A DNA stretch of 64,000 nt, taken from assembly GCA_025024175.1 (NCBI GenBank), contig QCXZ01000003.1:13365621-13429620 (forward strand). The letters run 5' to 3'. Both the position numbers and the translations under genes were made by a program. Source of the DNA: Rhyzopertha dominica. Lineage: Eukaryota; Arthropoda; Insecta; Coleoptera; Bostrichidae. The notes under the pieces were generated by a model. It saw only the letters and a list, made by a program, of their open reading frames with translations, was not told the DNA's origin and did not search any database. Below are positions 43,580 to 56,112 of the stretch, in pieces. Within the stretch, counting starts at the first letter, position 1. Each line of letters begins with the position of its first letter.

Positions 43580-46215
43580 TATAACATCGCCATTTTTAAC
43601 GCAGATATACTTTGACGGACTAGTAAGAGTACGTTATTTTTTTTTTGGCAATCTGGTAAACATGTGCTGAAAAAAAATATATGACTTCTTTTTAAAGTCT
43701 AATTGTTCTTGTACAGGAAAACTAGAGCAAATAATGTAGAATATAAGCACATTTCAAGATTCTACTTCACTCCAATGAAACAATTTGAATATATTAGATG
43801 ATACATTCAAACAGATATCAACAATGTACATCTAATATTTTCAGCGATTTATGAGAATGAAATTGTTTTTAAGAGATTGTTCCAAGCTGTTCATTAGCTA
43901 CTCCAAATTACTCGTCAGTTTGTAAAATTTCATATTTCAATACTAAAGTACCAACTGTGAGATAACCAAATTATTATTACTATTACTTATAGAAGACTGA
44001 CTGTTTCCTTCTGTTTATACTGGGTATTCAGTGTTTACTAGCGGTAATAAATATTTGAATTTTTTTAATGCGCCTAGCTTTATTTTCAAGAAAATGCGTA
44101 TGTTTCAGTATTTTTAATTTTTCTTTATTTTTTGTGCAGTCAGCATTAAGTATTTTTTCCCACATAAAATTATAAAAATTTATATAGTAATAAACGAGGA
44201 AGACTAATAATTTTGTAAAAGAAAATATTTTGTTTTAAAGTTAACTACAAAGAATAAGAAATACGAAAGCAGCATTCAATGTTCAATGTAACCTCCATTT
44301 TAGTCAAAATATATTTTGCTTCTGTTTTTACAAGTGTGTATTTTGCACCATACTTTGTTCCAATTCTCCCGTGGTGAGACATACACGGTAAAGAATTATC
44401 TTTTACAAAACTGCACAAGAAATATGCACGAAATATGTTGTAAAAATTAATATCTCTATAATGGAATGTTATAGTGACGTCATTAACCTGGATGAAAAAT
44501 GGAAAATACCGAAACACATGCATTGTCTTTAAAATATACAGGGTGTTTCATTAAAAATAAAATTATTCGCAGTCGAAGTTTCAAAAATGAATTACCGCTA
44601 GTAAACACCCGGTTTTAATAGAATGCACAGTTGCCAGTACTATTATTATAGTAATATATTTACGTGTTATTACATTTGTATTACAAATTCTAACCACCCT
44701 GCTTCGATGCCAGGTGTTTCCCCCGAATGCATGTGCTGCGGGTTGCTCCAGTACTAGTTGCCAGTGGTCATTGAACTCATGCCAGCGATACTCCTTTCCA
44801 TTCGTATTTGTCATTTTAAATACTAATATTGAATTACATTTAATAACAGACAAAACTGCTACTGAAACCAAAACAAACACAAACGGCTGCACATACAAGC
44901 TTAACGATTAATGTACGTTTAACATTCTGTTTGGAATCTTTGTACTGACCCTCACCAACAAATATAGCTGTATTTACTATACGGTGACGTGCTTTGGCTC
45001 TTTAAATCAAAGACCGGGCATTTACGTGCGCGTTTTAGATGTTTAAACTTTATTCAGATGAGAAATATTTTTACAATATTAGTCATCTACCCAATTAAAT
45101 TACGGCCTGTTCCACGATGAAGACCTTTGCGCTGGTACATTTATAGTTGTTAGAGCAACTTACTGATTTGATTTATACCGTGGTTGTAACGCTCAATATC
45201 GATAAGACACCATTAGATAAGTTAAATGGCTGAACTGAGCGCGGAAGATCTCGAGCTGCCAGGAGAAGTTATCAAAGATAACGCGAACCAACTAGCACGT
45301 TTCAGGCAGATTCGAGCTTTCCTGAAGCTGCGTTATCTCCTTTGATGCAAAATCGATAGAGCTTATGTGTCAAACTTTCCACTGATGCTCGCGAGCGAGC
45401 CCACTATATCCGCCAGATCGTGAAAATTGCGGCGCACTTTGCAGACACATCCTGCCATGATGCCACCCAAACCATCCCCAATCGCCCAAGACCATCAACC
45501 ATATCTCAGCACGCGAGTTCAGCACATAATAAGAAATTTATTCCTCCTTGATGATCAACGCCTTAGATATTCCCGAGAATTTATCGTGCGCCCCACCAGC
45601 TAACCGCAGAGTTACGATCCGACTTGGAAGTTTCGACCTGAATAGATGCCGGGGAGCGGTTCTACATCTAACGCCGTCTTCGTGTTATTATTAAGCTTTA
45701 ATTGGGCAATTAATCTCTCGGTTGATTAGGATGCAATTCGCTAGATCTTCAGCAGATTGCCTGCAATACGAAACACCCGATTCTGTTTCTGAGAAGTATA
45801 TAGGCAAGATGCAGTTGCTCGTTTTCAGGCGGTGGTGATCTTGAAAAAGAAAAGCAATTAAGGGGCTCCGGAGTTGTGCCTTCGGCGTCTAAATGCAAAA
45901 GTCGGTCGAGTTGACAGAATTCGATAAAATAATAATTGATTTTGCCGGTCTTTAATGACCTTTAAATGGCTTCGTCAAGATTTGTACGGAAAGAGGTTTT
46001 GTGTTCGGTAGACAATTCAATGGAAAAGAAGAAAGCCAAGTATCAAACATTTTTAGCACAAAAAAATGTTTTTTAGCACCATTTCTGTTCATACTTTTCA
46101 GTCTTTACAGAAGTAAAAGGCTAAGAAAAAATAGTAATCTACAGACTAGGGAATTTATGCAAAGGGTAATAAATTAGAAAAAGAACATCTTTAGTGGCTT
46201 TTGTAGAAAATGCAA
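43580..46215. other. Gene-free stretch with repeat traces
   Basis: No gene. 'tatacagggtgtttcatta' at about 44,537-44,555 is another insect-type transposon end of unclear extent. A nested inverted repeat sits at 45,271-45,346 (listed separately). The region 45,230-45,870 is less AT-rich than its surroundings. Confidence 0.4.
45271..45346. repeat. Nested hairpin
   Basis: The outer arms atcaaagataacgc and gcgttatctcctttgat pair apart from a 3-base insertion. An inner pair ttcagg/cctgaa lies between them. It may be the centre of a small foldback or MITE. Confidence 0.4.
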
Positions 46216-46310
46216 TTAAAAAAAGTTTTTGTTCTGGCTGAGAATCGAACCTGGATCCTTGGAATGGTCCACCATTGTACAAACCATCACGTTGCTAAGG
46301 CAGGTGCAGC
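46216..46310 (-). repeat. tRNA-like sequence (SINE head)
   Basis: On the minus strand: 'ttagcaacgtgatgg' (A-box-like), 'ggaccattccaaggatcc' (anticodon-arm-like) and ggttcgattct (B-box-like). The T-stem is imperfect. It is best read as the head of a tRNA-derived SINE; the tail is not delimited. Confidence 0.45.
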
Positions 46311-47392
46311 ATTAACAGTGAAAATATAGTTCAAAGTTTGAGATCATTTCTGAATCTACCGTTTGGACCATCTAACGCTTCTGTACTGTGTGGTTCGTGT
46401 ATTGGATCGTCATTCAGTGGATCGATTTTCAGTAAAAACCTTTTTCAGCTGAAGTTGTTTGTAAAATACATCGCCTGGATACGTGGGTGTGATGTACTGC
46501 TATCAAGCTGTAGTCTTGGCGCACCCTAAGGGATCCTTCCAAAGCCTTGTATGACGGCATAGCCGCAAAGAGCTCTAGATTTCACGGGAGGAGTTTCACT
46601 AATTAATGTTCATTTTGAAGTAATAATGCTTTGTCTGTTTATCCTGCACGTGCCTTATTGGTGTGATGTTCTGCACACTAGAGCACCACTTCACTAGTCA
46701 TGTATTGAAAAAATTTCGTTTTTGTATAAAATTATCATATACTCGCCTCACTTATAACCTAACTAGAATGACCATTTTTTACGTACAAAACAAAAACAAC
46801 TAATGACATGTATGTAGGGTGGTATACAATTTTATTTCGTTTTTTAAAGATCTGTATATATTTTTGGCATATTCAAAAAAATACACTAAGTACGTTTTTG
46901 TGTTTAGAATTTTATAATATGTTCAATATCCTGCAAAAATTAACATATTATTACACCGGCCTACCTAAAATTGCATGTTTCAGTTATTCCTAACAGTAAA
47001 ATAATAGAATTAGCAGTTTAGTTAAACAAAAGTAGAGCTCTTTATTTCTATAATAATATTTTCACTTTTTGCAGTGTTCTCTTTTTTTTCATTAAGTACA
47101 TGATATGTTTAAAACATGCCGTTTTGAAGATACCTATAAAATATTTCGCGATTATTGATGCATTAGAATACGTTGGGGTCATTGTATTGTTGGAATTATT
47201 TAATTTCATATGGCAAAAATTATTGTATACAGGTATGAGGTACAGATCCATCTAATAAAATTAAAAAAAGAATCTGGATGGCGTGGTTTGTATACATCCG
47301 TAAGTTTGATGTGGAAAAGTGTATCTTAAATAAGTGTTATAGAGGCTTTTCCTTTAAGTACCTACTTACAGACATTCACATGTCTTAGTTCC
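46311..47392. other. Gene-free stretch
   Basis: No supported coding sequence; the 63-codon frame at 46,338-46,529 has no known motif. Confidence 0.5.
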
Positions 47393-47461
47393 TAAAGCCA
47401 CCGCTAGATGACGCTTACCAATTTTCACAAAATGAGCGGACAATCGGCAATGTAGGTCTCT
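47393..47461 (+). repeat. Dispersed repeat, copy 1
   Basis: Contains 'taaagccaccgctagatgac' and 'ccaattttcacaaaatgagc'. Copies occur at 48,730-48,803 and, partly, 48,838-48,880. About 100 bp upstream, 'ccgtaagtttgatgtgga' is also shared with 48,535-48,553, so the family is longer than this core. Confidence 0.7.
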
Positions 47462-48729
47462 GTACTCTGTACAGATAAAGCAGTCATTTGCTTCACCCGG
47501 AGTTAAATGTTGTATATTGGTTAATTAATTTCGTCCAATTAGCATCCTCGGAACCTAAAGGGAAACAATAGAAGAGGCTACACTGTTAATCAATTATTCA
47601 GAAACATAACACAAAATAGAGGTAAGTTTCGAAAATTTCTCTACACTTGAACATTTGCTTAATCGAACCACCCAAACCGATGGATATAGACACAATTTCT
47701 TCGAATAAAAATATGACTGCTCAACAACATTTATAATACTTAGTTGGAACTAAAGAAATAACATTCTATTGCTCCATAAAATACAGTGGAAAGCCTAAAA
47801 ACTTTGTAGGCCTGAAGAAAAACAATTATTTTTATTTGATTGCTATCAAGACGTTCAATTTTTTTCTAGATTTGGGTGAGTACATGAATGTTGGTGTTAT
47901 GCGTAACCATAATATACATTTCTTTGCACTTTATTATGTAATAATAACCCATAATTTTTACAAAATACTGTTCTATAATAGCTATGGCATTTGGCTTTCG
48001 ATTTACATCTTGCTACAAGATCAATTAGTTAACTTTGCAACTTTGCTGGATTGCTTCCTTTCTGTTGTTTGTATGGTACGTTAAATGGAAGTTAAACGGT
48101 ATACGTGTTTTAATTGAAGTTCAGGTTTTATTAGTTCACAAAAATTGCATCTGGTTAGTGTCAATTGCAGGTATCGCTTCATTACCCCCAATTATGTTGC
48201 ACTGTCATACGAAACCAACAGATTTTTGTAACCCCAGTAGTGCATTGAACTGGCTCACACAAGAGCTCGCAATTTTAATGGCATCTAATGCATTCCTTTC
48301 TGCGGGCAATAAGAGTACTAAGCACGTTTTGAAACGACGTAAAGTGCTGTTTACGACATCGGTAGGAGACAAGTGAGCTTGAAGCTACGCGAAATGGCAC
48401 TGAGGAGGTGTGTTGTTACATATTATTACGTTTCCTGTCCTGGTTTTTTGGTAAAACAAAAAATTATTCACCGTTATGAGTACACGTGTGCATAATTTGT
48501 TTACAAAATCCCTGGTAGCTATATCTTGGTGTACCGTAAGTTTGACGTGGACACCTGGCTCTCAATCAGAGGTAGTTAACTTTGAGTTAAAATGAATACG
48601 ACAACGATTAATCATTTAAAGTAATTTAATTTGACGAGGCTTTTTTCGCTGGGCTTTTCCAGTGAACTCAAACACTCATTGGATGTACGTATCTGTCCTT
48701 ACTGACCCTAACAAGTTACGTCGTACTTG
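47462..48729. other. Gene-free stretch between repeat copies
   Basis: AT-rich sequence, no gene recognised. The open frame at 48,035-48,376 (113 codons) shows no domain. Confidence 0.45.
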
Positions 48730-48803
48730 GTAAAGCCACTGCTAGATGACGCATACCAATTTTCACAAAAATGACCGGCCAATCGGTAGTGTAGCGCTTT
48801 GTA
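48730..48803 (+). repeat. Dispersed repeat, copy 2
   Basis: Shares with 47,393-47,461 the string 'taaagccactgctagatgac' and 'taccaattttcacaaaa', followed by 'caatcgg.a.tgtag', with about 85-90% identity by eye. A third, shorter copy (48,838-48,880) keeps 'ccaccgctagat' and 'gaattttacaa'. Confidence 0.7.
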
Positions 48804-48880
48804 GTTGCAAGACCGTACCAACATATATCGTAGTTGGTAAAACCACCGCTAGATAACTCATAAGTGAATTTTACAAGATG

Positions 48881-51800
48881 TTCCCGTTTTTACAAATCAT
48901 CACATTCATTTAAAATGATATTTTGATTGTACGAGTATATATGTTTTTTTTTTCACGAACTTAGTTGTTGGGATTTACCAGCATTTTTCTTTTTGGTGCT
49001 GCTGAACCATAAAAAATAGATTGTGTTAATTATACAAAAGGGAGGGAGGTTGTATAGGTGTATAGTTGGTAACATATCAAAACCTATTACGAAAAGCCTC
49101 GTTGTTTCAATGTTACATTCAGTAGTTACTTTTGAATACGTTCTTGACTTTCATGTCCATTTTACTAGAATTTAGAGTATGGGCCTATAAGAAGATGATC
49201 TTGCTTTTTGCAAGTGATGTCTTATTGTGAAGTAACCTGTAGCAGAAAAATATACGTAGCCAAACTACGAATTTTCCCAAGAAAGCGCAATAATTGTGTC
49301 GCGGTTTGAAAAATAATGGGTCGGTGCCTTATGCTTAAAGTAAATGTTGTGGCAAACAGTAGACTGTACTTAACATGGGACAGACGTACTGCTACAGTTG
49401 CATATGTCTAATAAGTCTCTCGTACATTAACCAAATGACGAGCCATGCAATAGGACCTCAAAAACTTAAAGATATTTTTATGCAAAGTGCAAATAGTGCA
49501 TGATCACCAACCGTTTGTAAACTGCTGCCAATTCTTTCTAACTATCGTCTGCATTGATAATAACTTTCCATTTAGCCATGTGGGGCTAATTGGGCATTTT
49601 CAGATTTTTTTGAAATATCGCGAGGAGCAAGTGAATATGACCCAAAATACATATTACGTACCTTAGTTTTAGTTCATCTAATTACTTCAAAAATTAACGC
49701 CATTTTCAAAACGGAAATATTCGCGCGTAAAACAGCCTCTTACGTGCAATGTCATTTGGCGTATTGTTTACTTCGACAATGGTGTTTTTAGGCTTAATAC
49801 GGGTTATAATCTGTCCTAAAGTATCAAAATAGAAATAAACATCCAACGCATTGTAAAATAAATGCAAACGTCGTAGTGTGATTCTAAAACAAATGTGAAG
49901 TAATGTTTCATAACTGTAAAAAATGAGAAGTTGTATGCGTTTTCTTTACTGATTTAAAATGCTTGATATTCACATGAGTGCAATAGGTACTTAATAACTA
50001 AATAAATATGTAAGTATAATTCATGGCAGTGGTATTATACTTACANATTTATTGCTCGCTTGCTCGGTGCATTGTTGCAATGGATTCCAGTTTTTTAGGA
50101 TTGCATAAAAAAACTGTTACAGTGACTGGGGTGCGTTGCGGCACTGCGATAACGACTTAATGTTGCTACAAGTTGACGAATTGGGTTTCGTGAGCATGTT
50201 GAATCCGAAACTACAGTGAACATTCTGCGGCATGCGAATCCCGATTACGCAATATCGTGTTTTGACAATGCAATGTCTTACAAGATTTATTTATTTGGTG
50301 TTTTCTGAAATCACCGCTCTATTCGAAGAAGCCACAGATGTTGGTAACCCTAAAGGAGAACATTCGATAATTTATCGCCAAAAGTGTTGAGAGCTGTGCA
50401 TCAACCCTGACGTCGGCCGCTTGACCGATATCATCATCGCATCTTAAAGGAAAAAAGCGTTTAAATGAACCAGTGGACTAACATAACCAATGCTTTTCAT
50501 TTACAGATGAAATTGCTGTCTTCGGGAATAAAATGATGACTTTACGCCTCTTTTTAGAATCCACTTGTACCTTAAAGTGGCGGTTTTCACATTTACATCG
50601 TAAACAATGGAAGCTGAATAATGCAAAAATGCTTGTCATTTACACAGCCTAAGTGACGCAGAATCCAATTTTACCGGTACATTCTGACTACGATGAGACT
50701 CCGGAAGTTGACTGGTATCTCTGCAGAAAAGAATTATACTAGCGTGGTTTACATGAATTTTTAATACCCCGGGAAAACTTCCGAGTCCAAAATGATGAAT
50801 GCCCCTTTCATAAGAGCAATTCGTCTGATCGCTCCTTTTCGTTTTACCATTCTCGTGCAAATCGCAAGAACGGAGTCCAATTAAAGTTTAATCCTGATAC
50901 TGCAGAATTAATGCCGCCGCCTGCTATCTGGAGTAGAGATGGAATTTAGGTCGTCCTTGACCTCGGACAGTAGCCCATGGGACACATTGAGGTTTTACTC
51001 GTACTTCAGTGGTTCGGTTAGTTTTTAGATAAACTTTTTTAAGTAGTTTGTTGCATTTAATAATAAACTGCGAAGGTAAAATATGATGTTAAATTAATAA
51101 ATGTGACAGCGTCAAATTTAACAACCTAATTGTAGATTTAGCCCTTGAGAATTTATGAGGCGATGTGTTACTATGTTGTAGCAATACCAATAAAAAGAAA
51201 AGTGTCATTATACAAGGAGGTGCAAGAAAAGCAATCAGTTAAAGCCTAATGCATTGGCGTCTTGAAACTTCCACTGTTCTTTTATTCTATTAATAAAAAA
51301 CAACACCAATTTGTTAACTTGACATAATACTCTCGCGCAGATTTCTGTGGGGCCAGGAGTGGTTGGCAATTTTCCTTAATTAAGGAATAGCCAGTTTCTC
51401 GTCGTCCACACATTTCTGCGAAAGGCATTTAATTAGAGCCAACCCTGGGGATAGTAACGAAAGCTATCCTGGACTAAAACCGGTAATTTTGTTTGGATGG
51501 GAAGAAATTATCTTGATTTAACTGGGTTTTAGAGGCAGTCGGCGAAGTTCATTTGAATACGCGGTACATGATTAGCATAAGGGTTAGTGTGTACTGTAAC
51601 AAGTNTGTGTGGATGTTTAATGAACGGGCACGCACGCCTTATTATAAATCCTGACCTAGAATTTGTTTTATTTACGAAAGAGAATATGTTATTTCACGTG
51701 TTTGATTAACAAATATCTCAGTTAAGAACATTATATTAATGGTACGCGCTATTTCAGCGTCTTAGAGTTTAGACAAAGGGTCCGTTTGCGTAACTTTGGT

Positions 51801-53539
51801 ATTATGATACATTAACATATTTCATCCAAATTTCATACCACCACGTGTAAGTACTAAGAACTTCGGAAAAACAATGTTATAGTGGTATGTGGTCTTTGCT
51901 ATAAAAGTTTGTAACGTCGACCTAACTTTTTTGTTGTTTGCTGTACTATTATCAAAGGCAACTACTCAGCTACGCCAGCTTGCTGAAATATCTGATCTGG
52001 AGACAATGACAATTAAATTCGCAAATTATAGGATCATTCCCTTAAGTTGACGAAGTAGATACCTTTTACAAAAGGGAGCACTCTGATGTATTAGAGCTTG
52101 TTAAACATTTGTGAAAGCATAGAGCAAATCCGCGTTTTTCACAAGGCGCTTATAAAAGTATAGAAATTTTTATCTAATTGGTATTCCGCCTGTGGAGATA
52201 GAACAGTTTCATAAAGAGGAGCAAGGAATATTAAAAAGAAGTTCGTTCATTAAAGCAGAAGTATGAAGTAGCATGAACTTCTGCAAAAGTGGATTATTAT
52301 ACATGCCACGTGCTGTTGGCGGCAGAGTATCTAATAAAGTTAAAAATTTTACTTCTCTACGTTTGCATATACTGCGAAAATATGTAAATCGCTAAAGCTT
52401 AAACTTAATAAATAAGTGTGTTTTTGCACATACCCGCTATCACGCTAAAATATAAGAATAATATGTAATGCTTAGGGCAACAAATCATTGTCCATATCTT
52501 AAAACATTACACTCGTATAATCTTAATCTGAATTCAAAATTTACAACAAACTCTCTATATACAGAGGGTCCCACGAAACTAACATTGGTAACTTTTTAGC
52601 GCATTTTTCACTTTATTTATGAAGAAAAAGGGCTATTGTCTGCACTTTGTCCTTCTGATGTCTGTCACTTTCATGGCTCGAGAACGGCTCAACGGATCGG
52701 GCTCCTTGATGACTCGTTAGATAATCATGGCCCAGCTATGATTTAGATGAACTTGTACTTTTTATTTTGTTTTCTATAAGAAATTTATCTTCTATATTTA
52801 AATGGAAATTAAATAATACACCTCGACGATGCAAAGAAATCGAACTAAAGTCTCTTTCTCCGAAAAGGCTTTCATACTTTTTTATTATTAGACATAGAAT
52901 GAAGTGCTAATTTATATGCTCAGTAACAACTCACTGGAAGAATAAATGAATTCAAATTAGTTTTTGTTTTATTTAAAAAAAAATTTAAACGATTTATTTT
53001 CTTAAAAAAATAACATTATTGACACAGCTTTTTATGGAAAATAGAATGGCGCATAACGCATTTTTAAAATTCTTGGGTCACTATCTCTTCTTCATCTTAG
53101 ACGTTTGCATATTCAAATTCGGCTTATTTTTGTCATTAATTTGATGCTCAAAACGTTATACGTAGGCAATTTAGCAAGAAACAAAGTTCGCAGGATAACA
53201 AGTTTTTGTTGTTAGATTTGTGTAACAACATTTATAACTGTTCACCTAAGAAGTTTGTGTTGAAAAATGAGCAAAACTAAATTATAATACCGAAGTGAGA
53301 GAAATTTTATAACAAAAGAAGACAATGGTTTTAAAATTATACATGAGTGAATGGTGGTCGTATATGGGCAAGTTATTTTAAAGTAAAATTCGTACATAAA
53401 CAGTTTCTGTGGGGAAGAAACTTGATATAGGATTATCCATAATCTCGACGACCGCTTGAAACACGAACTGCAGAAAATTTTTAACAAGTTGCATAATTGG
53501 TGGTTACAGGTTTGACGGTTGAAGTTTTCGTTAATATTG
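48881..53539. other. Gene-free stretch
   Basis: No gene can be supported in 4.7 kb. Around 50,310-50,900 fragments of translation (for example 'TALFEEATDVGNPKGE' and 'FTDE') faintly recall a Tc1/mariner transposase, but the match is too weak to call. At 52,560-52,580 'atacagagggtcccac' is another possible transposon end. Around 51,400-51,650 the sequence is less AT-rich. Confidence 0.4.
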
Positions 53540-54250
53540 CCAAGGAATTGTCTTTAAGAGTGAAACAAATATGTGAAAAATTTTGTATGATGATTTGGGC
53601 ATGAGAAATGTGTACAATCTAGATTGCTCGCACCGGAACAGAAACAGACAAAGAAAGAAATTTCGCAAGAAAATTTGACAGCTTCACAAGATGACAGCGA
53701 CTTTTTTTCCGTAAGTTGAGGCTGGAGATAAGACGGGTTTATCAGTGGAACCCGCCCAGCAAAAGTGAATCCATCCCTCTGGCCATAAACGTCAAGACAG
53801 GCTTTTAGGCAAAAAGTGATGGCAGCAGTCTTTTGGGATACTGAGGGTATACTGGGGCAAACGGGTGTACAATTAATGCAGAGGTACGCGGTAAAACCAT
53901 TCAGAACTTGAAACTGGGCCTGGAAGGACAATGTTAGAATTATTACAAACAAAAGAAATATCTGTGTTATGCTAATTCCAGCGTTCATAAAGCTTGTTAA
54001 GTTGAACATATTACCAGAGACTGCGACTTTGCAGAACTATCCTATCGTGATATAGCCCCGATTTAGCACCTATCGACTTCTTTTTACTAAAAAACATAAA
54101 AATATTTCTTAGAGAAGAAGGATTTCAATTAGACGAAGAGTTAATATATGCCGTTTACAATTATTTTGTATTACTTATTGTTTTGATGTACTGACACAGT
54201 TGAAGAAACGTTGGGAGAATTGCGTTGGTGTAAGTTATGTTAAAAAATAA
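53540..54250 (+). pseudogene. Decayed mariner transposase
   Basis: Reading across frameshifts gives, in order: 'LSLRVKQICEKF' (helix before the catalytic domain), 'APEQKQTKKEISQENLTASQ' with 'DDSDFF' (53,630-53,700), 'YQWNPPSKSE' (53,735-53,765, just after the first catalytic site), 'KVMAAVFWDTEGIL' (53,813-53,855), 'CDFAELSYRDIAP' and 'LAPIDFF' (third catalytic aspartate region, about 54,025-54,085). The end is 'REEGFQLDEELIYAVYNYF', 'QLKKRWENC' and 'SYVKK' (to about 54,250). Motif order matches the mariner family, but the second catalytic site is lost and many indels are present. This is an old copy. No TIRs were identified. Confidence 0.75.
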
Positions 54251-55937
54251 GGTATTGTTCAAATTCAGTTTGTCTTCTTTCATAGCTAGGTGTTTTTTTT
54301 TTCTAAATCGCCTACGTATTTATTAGTACATTACATTTTTATCGTATTAAAACTGTTTTAGCTATAAGGATCATATATTCAGTGACCCATTAAAATAAAT
54401 GACCATCAAGTGTATGCTTATTGCTTCTTATTTGCATTCGTTCTTTTAAGTTAATTATAAACAATAAATGCTATGCGTTTTAAAGAAAATAACCTTTGAG
54501 TGTGACTTGACTCTAATCAAACTATATGTATACCACAATAATTTAGGAAGACGAAATACTTATTTTGGCAGTCAAACTGCCATCTTCAGTAGAACTAAAA
54601 TAAGGGACTTCGAGAAATTTATGGAGGATATTCTCTTCTCTTGCGTAGTATTTCCATTACAAAGTCTATAAACAAACAGCATACTTTTATACTCAAGAAC
54701 TGACTAAGTGTAGGGTATACCTATGGGATTTCATAAGAAATTAATAGCTTAAACTTGACAATTATATGCTAATATTGTATTTTGACAATACTGTGAACCT
54801 GTAACCGATGTGGTCTGTGATCAATACAATGATATTTTTCTTTAACTTTAGACGCACTAAGTGGTATACGAGCGAAAATTGGTACACTTCTCTGGAACGT
54901 TTCTCTCTGAAACCGAAGTTAAAAATAAATAACTGCATTGCGGAAATACTACATTTGTAAAGAATTTTACATAGTTTATGGAATATAAATAATTCTGCTT
55001 TTAGACAAAAAACATTTGGGGTCTAACACCTTAAGCGGAACAGATAGTTTTTGGCTGCTTTCAGGGTTCTCATATAATACAAACCGAGAACGTAACTGTC
55101 AGACCGAACTAGAATCTACGGTAGGAAAAAAACACAAAAAGAACTTAGTCTTTTTCCACTTTCGACTCCTTCGTCACGGCTATAATAATTTCGGGAACTC
55201 CCGGGGGCATTTCTGTCTTGTATTTGCTTCGTGTCTTGGAGGCCAGCGGCATCATCCACCAGGGACTTAATAATAAAACGCGTCGCGAACGAAGCCCGGT
55301 CTTCTCTGATGAGATCCGCCGTTCATTTTTATTATCGCTGCAACGGTAACGCGAAATTACCGAATTTTTATGTTATTTTTGCTCCTGGCTGGACGACGCC
55401 CGATTTACTAGCGCCGCCTGCACGTTCGGGAATAGTTACTGCCTTCCGGCACGGCCGTAGTAACTTCGGGATTTAATTGCTGCCTCATTGACGTGGCCAG
55501 TTGCAGTACCAGTTGCAGGGAATCGTAAATTACGCAGCCGCTGTTTTATCTTTCTATTAGCCCACCCCGCCGCGGAACGCAATTTTAATCGTTGGTAATT
55601 TATCGTCGCACCCTGGAGTTACGCTGTAAACGAAAATTCACGTTTAAACGGGGTCGCTGGCACAAGGCTTTTGTTAAAACAAAAGGAGCAGAGGCGAAGA
55701 TGCGTAGTAAATTAAATGAAGCTGCAGAAATTTCGACCTGGGGTTCATTTCTGATAAGCAGTGTAAGTGGAATTTGCAATTGGTTATTCCACTTTTATAG
55801 TAGCGGTACAAATAAAGAAGTTGCAATTCAGTTCGGATATACTTAAATTTTTCGAGTAGAGAGCAGCAGAAAGTACGAACAATACTTTGGAATGGATACG
55901 CCATAAATCAATAGCAAAAAGCGTTTTAAAAAACGGG
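54251..55937. other. Gene-free stretch with a CpG-richer patch
   Basis: No gene. From about 55,140 to 55,680 the composition is markedly richer in GC and CpG ('acgcgtcgcgaacgaagccc', 'ccaccccgccgcggaacgc', 'cacggccgtagtaacttcgg'). That patch may be a conserved noncoding element or a CpG-rich promoter remnant; I see no coding frame in it. Confidence 0.45.
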
Positions 55938-56112
55938 AAGTTTATCGGAAAAGTAGGCATAGATTGAAATGAAAAAAGTAACTCGCTGCAGCCGGGACTC
56001 GAACCTGGTGTAATGTGAACATTCCTGCGTACCGTTCAAGAGATTCGGGTTCGAGTCCGGACCGCAGCGAGTTACTTTTACATTTCAATCTATGCCTGCT
56101 TTTCCGATAAAC
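55938..56112. repeat. tRNA-like foldback, ~70-bp arms
   Basis: The left arm (55,938-56,009) and right arm (56,044-56,112) are reverse complements with about six mismatches, around a loop of about 34 bases. Each arm includes a T-arm-like element with the B-box core ggttcgagtcc, on the plus strand at 56,048-56,058 and on the minus strand in the left arm. The inner part (cgctgcagcc ... ggaccgcagcg) can close like an acceptor stem. Outside it the arms continue with non-tRNA sequence (catagattgaaatg, tttatcggaaaag). This looks like an inverted duplication of a tRNA-related repeat. Confidence 0.75.

Noticed and set aside
50170..50960. Possible Tc1/mariner-like remnant
   Set aside because: Only scattered short resemblances ('TALFEEATDVGNPKGE', 'FTDE') across several frames; no TIRs or catalytic signature.
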